Shown here: in pieces, positions 1 through 7,776 of the stretch
Layout of the letters: each line of letters opens with the position of its first letter
Numbering within the stretch: position 1 is the stretch's first letter
Source of the DNA: Archangium gephyra
GTDB lineage: Bacteria > Myxococcota > Myxococcia > Myxococcales > Myxococcaceae
Direction: 5' to 3'
Length of the DNA stretch: 64,000 bases
Assembly: GCF_001027285.1 (NCBI RefSeq)
Contig: NZ_CP011509.1
Coordinates: 8,890,501-8,954,500 of the forward strand
Notes under the pieces: model-generated
What the model saw: only the letters and a program-made list of their open reading frames with translations
The model's database searches: none
What the model was told of the DNA's origin: nothing
Position numbers and translations under genes: made by a program

Positions 1-7
1 AAAGAAA

Positions 8-2023
8 ATGGTGACCGGCGACTCGCAGGGCGACTCGCAGGGACCGGGCGATGGTGGCTCGGATCCCCTCATCGGGCGAACGCTCAACGGCCGTTTCAGC
101 ATCCTCGAGCCGATCGGCGTCGGAGGGATGGGCCGGGTGTACCGGGCCCAGCAGACCCCCTTGGATCGGGTGGTCGCGCTCAAGGTGCTCAACCCCAACT
201 TCCCCACCAGCAAGGATCCGGGCTTCCAGAAGCGCTTCCTGCGCGAGGCCTCGCTGTCCTCCAAGCTCCGTCACCCCAACACGGTGACGGTGATCGACTA
301 CGGGCAGACGGACGACGGCATCTACTACATCGCCATGGAGTACCTGGAGGGGCGCACGCTCGGCCAGGTGCTGGCGGAGACCGGTCCCCTGCCCTGGGCG
401 CGCGCGCTGAGCATCGCCCAGCAGATCTGCCGCTCGCTGCGCGAGGCCCACAACCTGGGCGTGGTGCACCGCGACTTGAAGCCGGCCAACATCATGGTGC
501 TCAACGAGTCCGATCAGGATCTCGTGAAGGTGCTGGACTTCGGGCTGGTGAAGTCGATTGCCCCCACGGACGACGCGCCCAACCCGGAGATCACCCAGAG
601 CGGCACCTTCCTGGGCTCGCCGGCGTACATGGCGCCGGAGCAGGCGCGCAACGAGGCGGACATCCGCAGCGACGTGTACTCGCTGGGGGTGATGCTCTAC
701 CAGATGCTGGTGGGGCGGCCGCCGTTCGTCTCGAAGGATCACATCGAGCTCATCTTCGCCCACCACAAGGAGCTGCCGCCCGCGTTCAGCTCGGTGAGGC
801 CGGACCTGCAGGTGCCGCAGGATATCGAGTCGCTGGTGCGCAAGTGCCTGGAGAAGGATCCAGCGCGCCGCTTCCAGACGATGGAGGAGCTGTTGGAGGC
901 GATGCGCGGGGCCAGCATGGCCGCGGGCGGCCACAGCGGCATCTTCAAGCGCCCGGGTGGGCAGAACACCACGGGTCCCCACAAGACGCCGCTCTTCGCG
1001 GGCATCACCGGGGACAACTCGGCGGAGAACAACACGCTGGCGGTGGACATCAGCGTGGTGGTGCCGCCGGACATGCAGAAGACCCGCCGGCGCACGCTGC
1101 TGCTGGGAGGGCTGGTGGGCGGAGGCATCGCCGTGGCCCTCACGGGTGGGCTGCTGCTGTCCTCGGGAGTCTTCTCGCGCTCGGAGCCCAAGCAGGAGCC
1201 GGTGGCGGCGGCGCCGGTGGCGGCGCCCACCGAGAAGGCCACGGATCAGGTGGTGCGCTTCCGGCTGATGAGCCAACCCACGGGCGCGCGCGTCGTCTAC
1301 AAGGGCGAGGAGCGCGGCACGACGCCCCTGCTGCTGGAGATTCCCAAGGAGAAGGGCCAGGACACGGTCACCGCCGAGTTCACCTTCTCGCTCGATGGGT
1401 ACCAGGCGGAGACGGTCATCACCGGTGGCTCGGGTGAGGTGGTGTTCGCCCAGAAGCTGCAGCGGGCGCGCGGGGGCTCCAGCCGGGTCGCGTCCTCCTC
1501 GAGGAATCAGGTGGAGCACGTGTCGGGCACGGCGGGCGATCGCTCCACGGTGACGGCGCTGGGCTCCATGTCGGCGCCGGTGATGCTGGAGTCGGAGCCG
1601 CCTCCGGCGCCGGTGCCCGGGGCGGCGCCGAAGCAGGTGGAGAAGACGGCGGCGGAGGGCGCGGGTGGTGGGGCCCTGGCGGTGCCGGTGCTGGCGCTGT
1701 CCAATGGCGCCGCGTCCACGGGAGACGGACCGGTGCCCTTCCAGGAGGGCATGCCGCGTCCGGTGGAGCTGCGGGGCAAGGACATCGTCTACACGCGCGA
1801 GGCGCTGGCGGCCCGCGTGGAGGGGACGATGGTGGTGAAGTGCACCATCACCCAGAAGGGCCAGGTGGAGAACTGCCGGGTCATCAAGGGCCTGCCGCAC
1901 ATGAACGAGGCGGTGGTGCAGTCGCTGCAGTCGCGCACCTACAAGCCCATCCTGCTGCAGGGCAAGGCGGTGGCGGTGGACTACGTCTTCAACATCCGGC
2001 TGGTGGCGCCCCGCCGCCGCTGA
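8..2023 (+). CDS. Transmembrane Ser/Thr protein kinase with PEGA-like and TonB-like C-terminal domains
   Basis: A 671-aa Hanks-type kinase. The kinase domain spans about residues 28-300. Visible are the glycine loop (GVGGMG), the VALK lysine K59, the HRD catalytic loop (154-156), DFG (177-179) and the SPAYMAPEQ activation segment. A single membrane span lies at about 363-386. Beyond it comes a PEGA-like beta segment (about 415-490, PTGARVVYKGEERGTTP) and a TonB_C-like domain (about 590-668, EGTMVVKCTITQKGQVENC). The kinase should be cytoplasmic and the tail periplasmic. PEGA domains are linked to surface layers and TonB_C domains to energy-coupled or outer-membrane contacts. The extracellular part could therefore sense or bind envelope components (inference). 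The ATG lies 8 bases into the window, so an earlier start cannot be excluded. Confidence 0.92.
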   Translation: MVTGDSQGDSQGPGDGGSDPLIGRTLNGRFSILEPIGVGGMGRVYRAQQTPLDRVVALKVLNPNFPTSKDPGFQKRFLREASLSSKLRHPNTVTVIDYGQTDDGIYYIAMEYLEGRTLGQVLAETGPLPWARALSIAQQICRSLREAHNLGVVHRDLKPANIMVLNESDQDLVKVLDFGLVKSIAPTDDAPNPEITQSGTFLGSPAYMAPEQARNEADIRSDVYSLGVMLYQMLVGRPPFVSKDHIELIFAHHKELPPAFSSVRPDLQVPQDIESLVRKCLEKDPARRFQTMEELLEAMRGASMAAGGHSGIFKRPGGQNTTGPHKTPLFAGITGDNSAENNTLAVDISVVVPPDMQKTRRRTLLLGGLVGGGIAVALTGGLLLSSGVFSRSEPKQEPVAAAPVAAPTEKATDQVVRFRLMSQPTGARVVYKGEERGTTPLLLEIPKEKGQDTVTAEFTFSLDGYQAETVITGGSGEVVFAQKLQRARGGSSRVASSSRNQVEHVSGTAGDRSTVTALGSMSAPVMLESEPPPAPVPGAAPKQVEKTAAEGAGGGALAVPVLALSNGAASTGDGPVPFQEGMPRPVELRGKDIVYTREALAARVEGTMVVKCTITQKGQVENCRVIKGLPHMNEAVVQSLQSRTYKPILLQGKAVAVDYVFNIRLVAPRRR

Positions 2024-2058
2024 GCCCCAGTCTCCCCTCCCCCACGCTCCCCCATCCT

Positions 2059-2092
2059 CCCTCTCCCTCCGGGAGAGGGCCGGGGTGAGGGT
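2059..2092. repeat. REP-like palindromic repeat, single copy
   Basis: A perfect 9-bp inverted repeat (CCCTCTCCC, 3-nt loop TCC, GGGAGAGGG) is followed by the tail CCGGGGTGAGGGT. The same hairpin-plus-tail occurs as an inverted pair at 35442-35577. It sits just past the kinase stop and upstream of the convergent HAD gene, so it could also act as a transcript end. The form matches intergenic REP elements. Confidence 0.75.
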
Positions 2093-2113
2093 ATCCGGGC
2101 CCGTGCGCGGCCC

Positions 2114-2812
2114 TTACTGTGAGGGGAAATCGAGGGCCACGACCCCCGCCGTAGCGGGCGTGCCCCAGTCCACCACGGGCCAGCCGCGCCGCAGGGCCTC
2201 GCGGCGCAGGCGGCGATCCGGGTGGACGGCGACGGGGCGGCCAACCACCTCCATCACGGGCAGGTCCGAGTACGAGTCCGTGTAGAAGGCGCACGCGGAC
2301 AGCGGAACGCCGGCCCCGGAGGCATAGGCCTGGGCGTAGGAGCGCTTGCCCTCGCCGAAGCACACCTCGCCCAGGGGACGCCCGGTGTAGAGGCCGGCGG
2401 CATCCACCTCGAGGCGGTTGCAGAGAATCGCATCCAGGCCCAGGTCCCGGGCCACCAGCTCGGACATGTAGCCGGAGGACGAGGTGAGCAGGACGAGCCT
2501 GTCCCCGGCCGAGCGGTGCTCCTCCAGGGCGCGCAGGGCACCGGGGCGGTACTGCGAGCGGACCAGCTCCTCGTAGAAGCGGATGGTGCGCTCGCGGATG
2601 GGCTGCTCGTCCCGGCCCTGGAGGTGGGACATGGCCTGGAGCAGCGCGTCCTGCATGGCGACGCGGCCCAGGTGGTAGCGGGCGAGCCACAGGCTGGCGC
2701 GCATCGCCTGCATGCGGGTGATGTGACCCAGGGCGAGCTCGCGGCGGATCCACAGGGAACCCGAGTTCACCGCGAGCAGCGTCTTGTCCAGGTCGAAGAA
2801 GGCGATGGCCAT
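2114..2812 (-). CDS. HAD-superfamily phosphatase (SerB-like, HAD-IB type)
   Basis: A 232-aa protein starting at ATG 2812. Motif I is the N-terminal FFDLDKTLL with D7 and D9 as predicted nucleophile and acid. Motif II is LLTSSSGYMSE, and the acidic motif is AFYTDSYSDLPVME. The size and the alpha-helical cap after motif I resemble HAD-IB phosphoserine-phosphatase-like enzymes. The substrate cannot be deduced. It is the last gene of a leftward operon, 13 nt after the second metalloprotease. The frame stays open upstream but overlaps that protease, and DLDKT is normally N-terminal, which fixes the start. Confidence 0.88.
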   Translation of the reverse strand: MAIAFFDLDKTLLAVNSGSLWIRRELALGHITRMQAMRASLWLARYHLGRVAMQDALLQAMSHLQGRDEQPIRERTIRFYEELVRSQYRPGALRALEEHRSAGDRLVLLTSSSGYMSELVARDLGLDAILCNRLEVDAAGLYTGRPLGEVCFGEGKRSYAQAYASGAGVPLSACAFYTDSYSDLPVMEVVGRPVAVHPDRRLRREALRRGWPVVDWGTPATAGVVALDFPSQ

Positions 2813-2825
2813 GGGCCCTGTTTCT

Positions 2826-3785
2826 TTAATCACTCCGGGAGGGGAAGGCCGCTCCGTCACGCCCGGCTGGCCGCTTCCTCCTCCGGCCGAGCGCCAGCAG
2901 TCCCAGCAGTCCCGCCGTGGGGAAGAGGGCCCCGGGCGCCGCGCCGCACCCCAGGCCCGGGCCTTGCGACACGGCCTGGAAGTGGCGGCCGGGCTCGGTC
3001 CCGACGCACTGCGTGGGTGGCAGACCCCGGGGGTAGGCCTGGCAGAAGCCGGCGGCGCTGCCCGCGTCGATGATGCGCTTGTGGGTCTCCCCCGGCGGCG
3101 CGGTGGCCTCCATGGTGGAGCCGATCTCGGACACATGGTCCAACCCCACGATGTGACCGAACTCATGGGTCGCCGTGTTCTGCACGTCCGTGACGACACA
3201 GCCGGTGGACTGGGCGCCCTCGCACATCGGCGAGTCCACGGTGGTGAAGAGGAAGCCCCGGCCGTTGTCACTCGCGTTGAACTCGACGTCGGCGTCGAGG
3301 ATGTAGGCGGTGCGGAAGACGAAGGTGGTGGTGGTCAGCCCGATGACGGCGGCGCCATGGTCCCAGCAGGCGTAGGTGTTGGCGCAGGTATGGGCGTCGA
3401 TGCACGGATCATCCGGAGGGACGACGTCGTTGCAGTCCACCTCGCGGAAGGTGATGACGTTCTCGTTGGCGTTGGGCTCCTGGCTGTTCCTCACGTACCC
3501 CACCTTGGGATTCTGGATGTCCGGGCCCCGGGTGAAGGTGAAGTCACTGCAGGAGGCGGACACCGCGCGCCAGGAGGAGAACGCGGCCTCGAGGGCGGCG
3601 AACTCGGAGTCACCGGGCGTGCGGCGGCTGCCGGCCGCGTCCAGCCGGTACACGTAGTCACGGCCAGGCCAGAGGACACAGTAGGCATGGCCGGGCACCA
3701 GGGTGCGCTGGTACCGCTGGGCCTGCGCCCCGGGCGCGCACAGCACGAGCGCCACGAGGGCGAACCACGGCGAGCGGCGCATCAT
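2826..3785 (-). CDS. Myxosortase-dependent secreted metalloprotease (MXAN_2677/2678 type), copy 2
   Basis: A 319-aa secreted zinc protease. It has a signal peptide (about residues 1-22, ending GAQAQ) and the metzincin-like motif HEFGHIVGLDH with H207, E208, H211 and H217. Several cysteines flank the active site. The C-terminus (GLGCGAAPG, hydrophobic stretch, then RRRKR) looks like a MYXO-CTERM sorting signal with the invariant Cys, which a myxosortase would cleave for surface anchoring. About 20 residues follow the basic cluster, an unusually long tail. The start overlaps the previous protease stop by 4 nt (ATGA), so translation is probably coupled. It is a diverged duplicate of the upstream gene. 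Confidence 0.9.
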   Translation of the reverse strand: MMRRSPWFALVALVLCAPGAQAQRYQRTLVPGHAYCVLWPGRDYVYRLDAAGSRRTPGDSEFAALEAAFSSWRAVSASCSDFTFTRGPDIQNPKVGYVRNSQEPNANENVITFREVDCNDVVPPDDPCIDAHTCANTYACWDHGAAVIGLTTTTFVFRTAYILDADVEFNASDNGRGFLFTTVDSPMCEGAQSTGCVVTDVQNTATHEFGHIVGLDHVSEIGSTMEATAPPGETHKRIIDAGSAAGFCQAYPRGLPPTQCVGTEPGRHFQAVSQGPGLGCGAAPGALFPTAGLLGLLALGRRRKRPAGRDGAAFPSRSD

Positions 3786-4699
3786 CGACGGCTGCTCCGG
3801 CGGCGGCGCCACGCGAGCAGCGCCCCACCCACCATCGCGGGCCACCAGGCCCCGGCGCCTGCGCTCGAGCACCCGATGGCATGCTGGCCCAGCACGGTGG
3901 CGGTGCCACTGCGCTCCAGGGAGGGGCTGACGCAGCTCTGGCTGGCCCGGCCGCTCGGGTACGTCTCGCACACGAAGTCGGCGGAGCCCTCGTCGATGGT
4001 GCGCTTGGACACCTCACCCTGCGGAGCACTCGGGTTCATGACGGAGCCGAATGCCCGGGTGTGGTCCAGGCCGATCAGGTGGCCGATCTCGTGCGTCATG
4101 GTGTTCTGCACGTCGGTGGCCACGCAGGTGCCGGGGTTGGTGCTGATGGGCCGCGAGCAGATGGGCGCGGGAGGATCCACGGTGGTGAAGACGAAGCCGC
4201 TCGCGTTCAGCTGGATGTCCGAGTCGTAGATGATGCCGGACTTCTCGTCGTACGTGGTGAGCGTGAGCCCGATGGTGTCCGCGTTGCTGTCCCAGCAGTC
4301 GAAGTCGTTGCCGCACGTCTCCTCGTCCCAGCACTTGTTGTCGCCGGGCACGAAGTCCGCGCAGTTGCGGGAGCGGAAGAGCACGAGGTTGCGGTTCTCG
4401 CCCTTCAGCTCGTAGCCCACCTTGCGCTCATCCACGAGGGGGCCCTCGGAGAAGCGCAGGTTGCCGCAGGACTCGAAGATCCGCTGCCAGCTCTGGAAGG
4501 AGCGGCGGATGGCCTCGAACTCGCGCTGCTTCTGGTCCTCCGTGCTGGTGTTCTGGTTGCCCACGCTGCTGAGATTCCAGGCGATGGTGGGCACCGTCCA
4601 GAAGAGGCACTGGGCGTCCGCGGTCGTATTGACGCGGCTGCGGACGAAGGGATCGCTCTGCCCGAGGGCGAGCGAGACCAGGAGCGAGGCGACGATCAC
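3782..4699 (-). CDS. Myxosortase-dependent secreted metalloprotease (MXAN_2677/2678 type), copy 1
   Basis: A 305-aa protease starting at GTG 4699. It has a very short signal sequence (VIVASLLVSLALG) and the zinc motif HEIGHLIGLDH (H203, E204, H207, H213). The C-terminus has a Cys-containing MYXO-CTERM-like end (IGCSSAG, hydrophobic stretch, WRRRR). The GTG overlaps the stop of the preceding gene by 4 nt, and its own stop overlaps copy 2 by 4 nt. The three genes are therefore translated as a coupled set. Copies 1 and 2 share layout, the CWD-type cysteine segments and the TDVQNT-T-HE core. Family membership is well supported. The natural substrate is unknown. Confidence 0.9.
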   Translation of the reverse strand: MIVASLLVSLALGQSDPFVRSRVNTTADAQCLFWTVPTIAWNLSSVGNQNTSTEDQKQREFEAIRRSFQSWQRIFESCGNLRFSEGPLVDERKVGYELKGENRNLVLFRSRNCADFVPGDNKCWDEETCGNDFDCWDSNADTIGLTLTTYDEKSGIIYDSDIQLNASGFVFTTVDPPAPICSRPISTNPGTCVATDVQNTMTHEIGHLIGLDHTRAFGSVMNPSAPQGEVSKRTIDEGSADFVCETYPSGRASQSCVSPSLERSGTATVLGQHAIGCSSAGAGAWWPAMVGGALLAWRRRRSSRR

Positions 4700-5286
4700 G
4701 GCCGCTTCTCCTGGGCGCGAGCGGGAGCCTGCTTCTGCTCGAGCGCGGTGCGGATGGCGGCCTTGAGCTCCGGCAGCGACAGGGAGCGCTGCGTGGAGAC
4801 GGTGGGCTGCCGCGAGTCCCGGTCCAGCAGCAGCGCGTCCCCGGTGGGCTCCGGCACGGCCATGGCGCTCTTCCCATCCTCCGAGCGCTGCACCTGGTAC
4901 TTGCCCTGGACCATGCCCGAGACGCGGAAGGCCTGCTTGCCGCGGCGCTCCAGGAAGACGACGACCTCCTCCCCGGGGGTGAAGGAGGCGAGGCCACTCA
5001 CCCGCTGGCCAATGTCGCCTACCCGCCCACCAGGCTGGGTGACGAGCACCGTGCCGCCTGCCTGCCCTTTGAGGGCCTCGGTGACCTGGATTTCCACATC
5101 CGTGATGATTCGGCGTCCATCTCCACTCCACCGGCTTTCCACCCGGCGCACCGTGCCGTGGACGATGGCCTCGGACGTCTGGGCCAGCTCCGGCAGGTCC
5201 GTCCGCAACATCGTGGTGGCGCTCGCCGCCAGGGAGACCAGTAGGACGAACGGCAGGAGCGCGCGGAGCGCGGTGTGAAGTTTCAT
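4696..5286 (-). CDS. Secreted protein of unknown function, first gene of the metalloprotease operon
   Basis: A 196-aa protein starting at ATG 5286 with a clear signal peptide (MKLHTALRALLPFVLLVSLAASA). The mature part is beta-rich (VHGTVRRVESRW, IITDVEIQVTEALKG, FTPGEEVVVFLERR, GKYQV) with a charged alpha-helical end. The pattern resembles small periplasmic OB-like proteins, but I assign no named family. It precedes two surface proteases with a 4-nt GTGA overlap, so a chaperone, propeptide-like or inhibitor role is conceivable (inference only). Confidence 0.82.
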   Translation of the reverse strand: MKLHTALRALLPFVLLVSLAASATTMLRTDLPELAQTSEAIVHGTVRRVESRWSGDGRRIITDVEIQVTEALKGQAGGTVLVTQPGGRVGDIGQRVSGLASFTPGEEVVVFLERRGKQAFRVSGMVQGKYQVQRSEDGKSAMAVPEPTGDALLLDRDSRQPTVSTQRSLSLPELKAAIRTALEQKQAPARAQEKRP

Positions 5287-5364
5287 GCAAGAGCCCTCGA
5301 TGCGCGGCAGTCTAATGCATTGGCCGGGCCGCGGGCAGCGAAGACGGCCATTCCCGGCCGCTCG

Positions 5365-5394
5365 TTGACCACCCAAGCCCGCTCCTGCTATCCG
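5365..5394 (+). promoter_or_regulatory. Candidate sigma70-type promoter of gltX
   Basis: TTGACC at 5365-5370 matches the -35 consensus in 5 of 6 positions. An extended -10 (TGCTATCC, 5386-5393) follows at 17-18 nt spacing. The predicted start of transcription is about 5400, only about 6 nt before the gltX ATG, and no Shine-Dalgarno sequence is visible. The transcript may be almost leaderless. Confidence 0.5.
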
Positions 5395-5406
5395 CGCCCC
5401 TTCGAT

Positions 5407-6843
5407 ATGGCTCCTGTTCCTCGCGTCCGCTTCGCTCCGTCTCCGACCGGCTATCTCCACATCGGAGGCGCCCGTACCGCCCTCTTCAACTACCTCTACG
5501 CCAAGCGCCACGGCGGCGTGTTCATCCTGCGCATCGAGGACACGGACCAGGAGCGCTCCACGCCGGAGTCCGTGAAGGCCATCCTCGACGGGCTCACCTG
5601 GCTGGGCATCGACTGGGACGAGGGACCGGGCAAGGAGGGCCCCGTGGCGCCCTACTTCCAGACGCAGCGCCTGGATCTCTACAAGAAGTACGCGGACCAG
5701 CTCATCGCCGAGGGCAAGGCGTACCGCTGCTATTGCACGCGCGAGGAGATCGACGCGCGGCGCGCCGCGGTGGAGAAGGCCACGGGCAAGGGCACCTACA
5801 AGTATGAGGGCACCTGCCGCGACCGCAAGGACATCCCCGAGGGACGCACCGCCGTCATCCGCTTCCGCATGCCGGATGGCGAGGGCCAGGTGACGTTCAA
5901 CGACAAGGTGCTCGGTCCCATCACCAAGCAGTATTCGGACCTGGATGACTGGGTGATGATGCGCGCGGACGGCATCCCCCTCTACAACTACGGCTGCGTC
6001 ATCGACGACCGCACCATGGACATCACCCTGGTGGGGCGCGGGCAGGAGCACGTCAACTCCACCTTCCCGCAGCTGATGCTGTACCAGGCCTTCGGGTGGA
6101 AGCCGCCCGAGTTCGCCCACTTCCCGCTCATCCTCGGGCCGGACCGCGAGAAGCTCTCCAAGCGCAAGCACCCCGAGGCGGACGTGATGCTGCACAAGCG
6201 CAACGGCGTGCTGGCCGAGGCGCTGAGCAACTACGTCATCCGCCTGGGCTGGAGCCACGGCAACGACGAGGTCATCTCGCGCGAGCAGATGGTGGAGTGG
6301 TTCGACTTCGACCACGTGGGCACCACCTCCGGCGTGTGGAGCCCGGACAAGCTGATGTGGCTCAACCAGCAGTGGCTCAAGATGCTGCCCCCCGCGGTGG
6401 TGGCCGAGCAGGTGCTGAACTTCCTCGCCGCCCGGGACGTGCAGGTGAAGGCGGGAGACCCGCGGCTGGAGCGCGTGGTGATGGCCTTCCGCGAGCGCGC
6501 CAAGACGCTGCAGGAGATGGCGGACATGGCCCTCAAGTACTTCCAGCACGGCGTGACGCTGGAGGAGAAGGCCGCGGCCAAGCACCTCACGGCCGAGTCC
6601 AAGCCGCTGCTCACCCAGGTGCGCGAGCAGGTGGCCGCGCTGCCGCAGTGGAGCGCCGCCGCGCTGGACGAGGTGGTGAAGAAGGTGAGCGAGCAGGCCG
6701 GCGTGGGCATGGGCAAGGTGGCCCAGCCGGTGCGCGTGGCGGCCACGGGCGGCACGGTGAGTCCGGGCATCGGCGAGACGCTGGAGTTGCTGGGGCGTGA
6801 GGAGACGCTCCACCGCCTGGACGCGGCGCTGGCCCGGCCCTAG
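5407..6843 (+). CDS. gltX: Glutamyl-tRNA synthetase
   Basis: A 478-aa class Ib aminoacyl-tRNA synthetase that charges tRNA-Glu in the cytoplasm, giving glutamyl-tRNA for translation and for HemA. The HIGH-like motif is in APSPTGYLHIGGARTAL (about residues 8-24). The KMSKS-like motif is KLSKRK. Catalytic-domain landmarks RIEDTDQERS, DWVMMRADGIPLYN and GQEHVNST are present, followed by the helical anticodon-binding domain. Length fits the family. The start was chosen at the ATG directly before the conserved RVRFAPSPTG. Whether it is discriminating cannot be told. Two tRNA-Glu genes lie 0.7 kb downstream. Confidence 0.97.
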   Translation: MAPVPRVRFAPSPTGYLHIGGARTALFNYLYAKRHGGVFILRIEDTDQERSTPESVKAILDGLTWLGIDWDEGPGKEGPVAPYFQTQRLDLYKKYADQLIAEGKAYRCYCTREEIDARRAAVEKATGKGTYKYEGTCRDRKDIPEGRTAVIRFRMPDGEGQVTFNDKVLGPITKQYSDLDDWVMMRADGIPLYNYGCVIDDRTMDITLVGRGQEHVNSTFPQLMLYQAFGWKPPEFAHFPLILGPDREKLSKRKHPEADVMLHKRNGVLAEALSNYVIRLGWSHGNDEVISREQMVEWFDFDHVGTTSGVWSPDKLMWLNQQWLKMLPPAVVAEQVLNFLAARDVQVKAGDPRLERVVMAFRERAKTLQEMADMALKYFQHGVTLEEKAAAKHLTAESKPLLTQVREQVAALPQWSAAALDEVVKKVSEQAGVGMGKVAQPVRVAATGGTVSPGIGETLELLGREETLHRLDAALARP

Positions 6844-6913
6844 TCCCCTGCCCTCAACAGGGCCCACAGGTTGGGGTGGACACCTCCGCCCGTGGGCCCT
6901 ATCCTTCCGCCCC

Positions 6914-7333
6914 ATGACGCGAGCCCTTGACAGCCTGATCGGCCTTTTCTATAAGGCGCGCCCGCTCGGAGCGGCGGTGGCGGCGCTCTGGGTGTCGGTG
7001 GCGGCGGCGGAGGTGGTGAACGGGGCTCAAATCCCCGATGGCTCGCAGAAGGTGGGCGAGCTTCGGTACCGGGCACCGCACGATTTCGAGAAGACGCTGG
7101 AGTACTACAAGACCGTCTATCCAGCGGGCACGTTCCCTCGAAGGTCGGTTGTCAACCAGCCGGGCGTGAAGGCCGTCCACATCATCAATCCTTCGGGAAG
7201 AAACTTCGAGGGATTGAACATTTACGAGGCGAACGACGAGGTGCGTATCTACGTCGTTCCGCTGCAGGCGGCGCCGGCTCCGGCCAAGCCCGCGAAGAAG
7301 TCGGACTCGAAGTCCGGGAAGAAGTCGCGGTAG
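6914..7333 (+). CDS. Small secreted protein of unknown function
   Basis: A 139-aa product starting at ATG 6914. The N-terminal hydrophobic stretch (PLGAAVAALWVSVAAAE) looks like a signal peptide. The middle (FEKTLEYYKTVYPAGTFPRRSVVNQPGVKAVHIIN) is a compact alpha/beta segment. The end is an Ala/Pro then Lys/Ser-rich tail (KPAKKSDSKSGKKSR). No named family is recognised. It follows gltX by 70 nt and precedes the tRNA cluster on the same strand. Confidence 0.8.
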   Translation: MTRALDSLIGLFYKARPLGAAVAALWVSVAAAEVVNGAQIPDGSQKVGELRYRAPHDFEKTLEYYKTVYPAGTFPRRSVVNQPGVKAVHIINPSGRNFEGLNIYEANDEVRIYVVPLQAAPAPAKPAKKSDSKSGKKSR

Positions 7334-7418
7334 CCGGGCGGTTCGAAAAAGGAAGTTGCAGCGGCAAAGCGGTTGCGGTAGTCAGAGGGCAATTCGGCGG
7401 CACGCAGCAAGCGGTTGT

Positions 7419-7489
7419 TGGGGAATCGTCTAACGGCAGGACAGCAGACTCTGACTCTGCTTATCTAGGTTCGAATCCTAGTTCCCCAG
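7419..7489 (+). tRNA. tRNA-Gln (CTG)
   Basis: A full cloverleaf can be drawn. The acceptor TGGGGAA pairs with TTCCCCA. The anticodon stem GCAGA/TCTGC encloses the loop CTCTGAC with anticodon CTG. The T-arm contains GGTTCGAATCC. The U1-A72 first pair is a tRNA-Gln hallmark. The 3' CCA is not encoded. It is the first gene of a three-tRNA cluster. Confidence 0.95.
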
Positions 7490-7516
7490 TGGGTTGTACC
7501 CGGTGGTTGCAATACC

Positions 7517-7588
7517 GGCCCTGTCGTCTAGCGGTTAGGACGGTGCCCTCTCACGGCACAAACTCGGGTTCGAATCCCGGCAGGGTCA
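7517..7588 (+). tRNA. tRNA-Glu (CTC), copy 1
   Basis: Acceptor GGCCCTG pairs with CAGGGTC (one G-U pair). The anticodon stem GTGCC/GGCAC holds the loop CTCTCAC with anticodon CTC. T-arm is GGGTTCGAATCCC. No encoded CCA. It is identical to the second copy exactly 100 nt downstream. Confidence 0.95.
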
Positions 7589-7616
7589 CACGCAGTACTG
7601 TAGGGTTGGGTTGCAC

Positions 7617-7688
7617 GGCCCTGTCGTCTAGCGGTTAGGACGGTGCCCTCTCACGGCACAAACTCGGGTTCGAATCCCGGCAGGGTCA
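7617..7688 (+). tRNA. tRNA-Glu (CTC), copy 2
   Basis: Base-for-base identical to the copy at 7517-7588, separated by a 28-nt spacer with different sequence, so only the mature tRNA part is conserved. Both copies decode GAG, a preferred codon in this GC-rich genome. A terminator follows immediately. Confidence 0.95.
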
Positions 7689-7690
7689 CT

Positions 7691-7731
7691 GAAGCGCCCG
7701 CTTCTCTCCGAGAGGCGGGCGCTTCGCTTTT
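7691..7731 (+). terminator. Rho-independent terminator of the tRNA cluster
   Basis: An 11-bp perfect stem (GAAGCGCCCGC / GCGGGCGCTTC, 7691-7701 and 7715-7725) is extended inside by CTCT/AGAG around a 3-nt loop. It is followed by GCTTTTG. It starts 2 nt after the second tRNA-Glu and is the strongest intrinsic terminator in the window. It may also serve the leftward response regulator gene. Confidence 0.9.
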
Positions 7732-7776
7732 GCGGGCTCAAGAGGGCCGGAGCGCACCGGCCCGCCCCGCTCCAGG

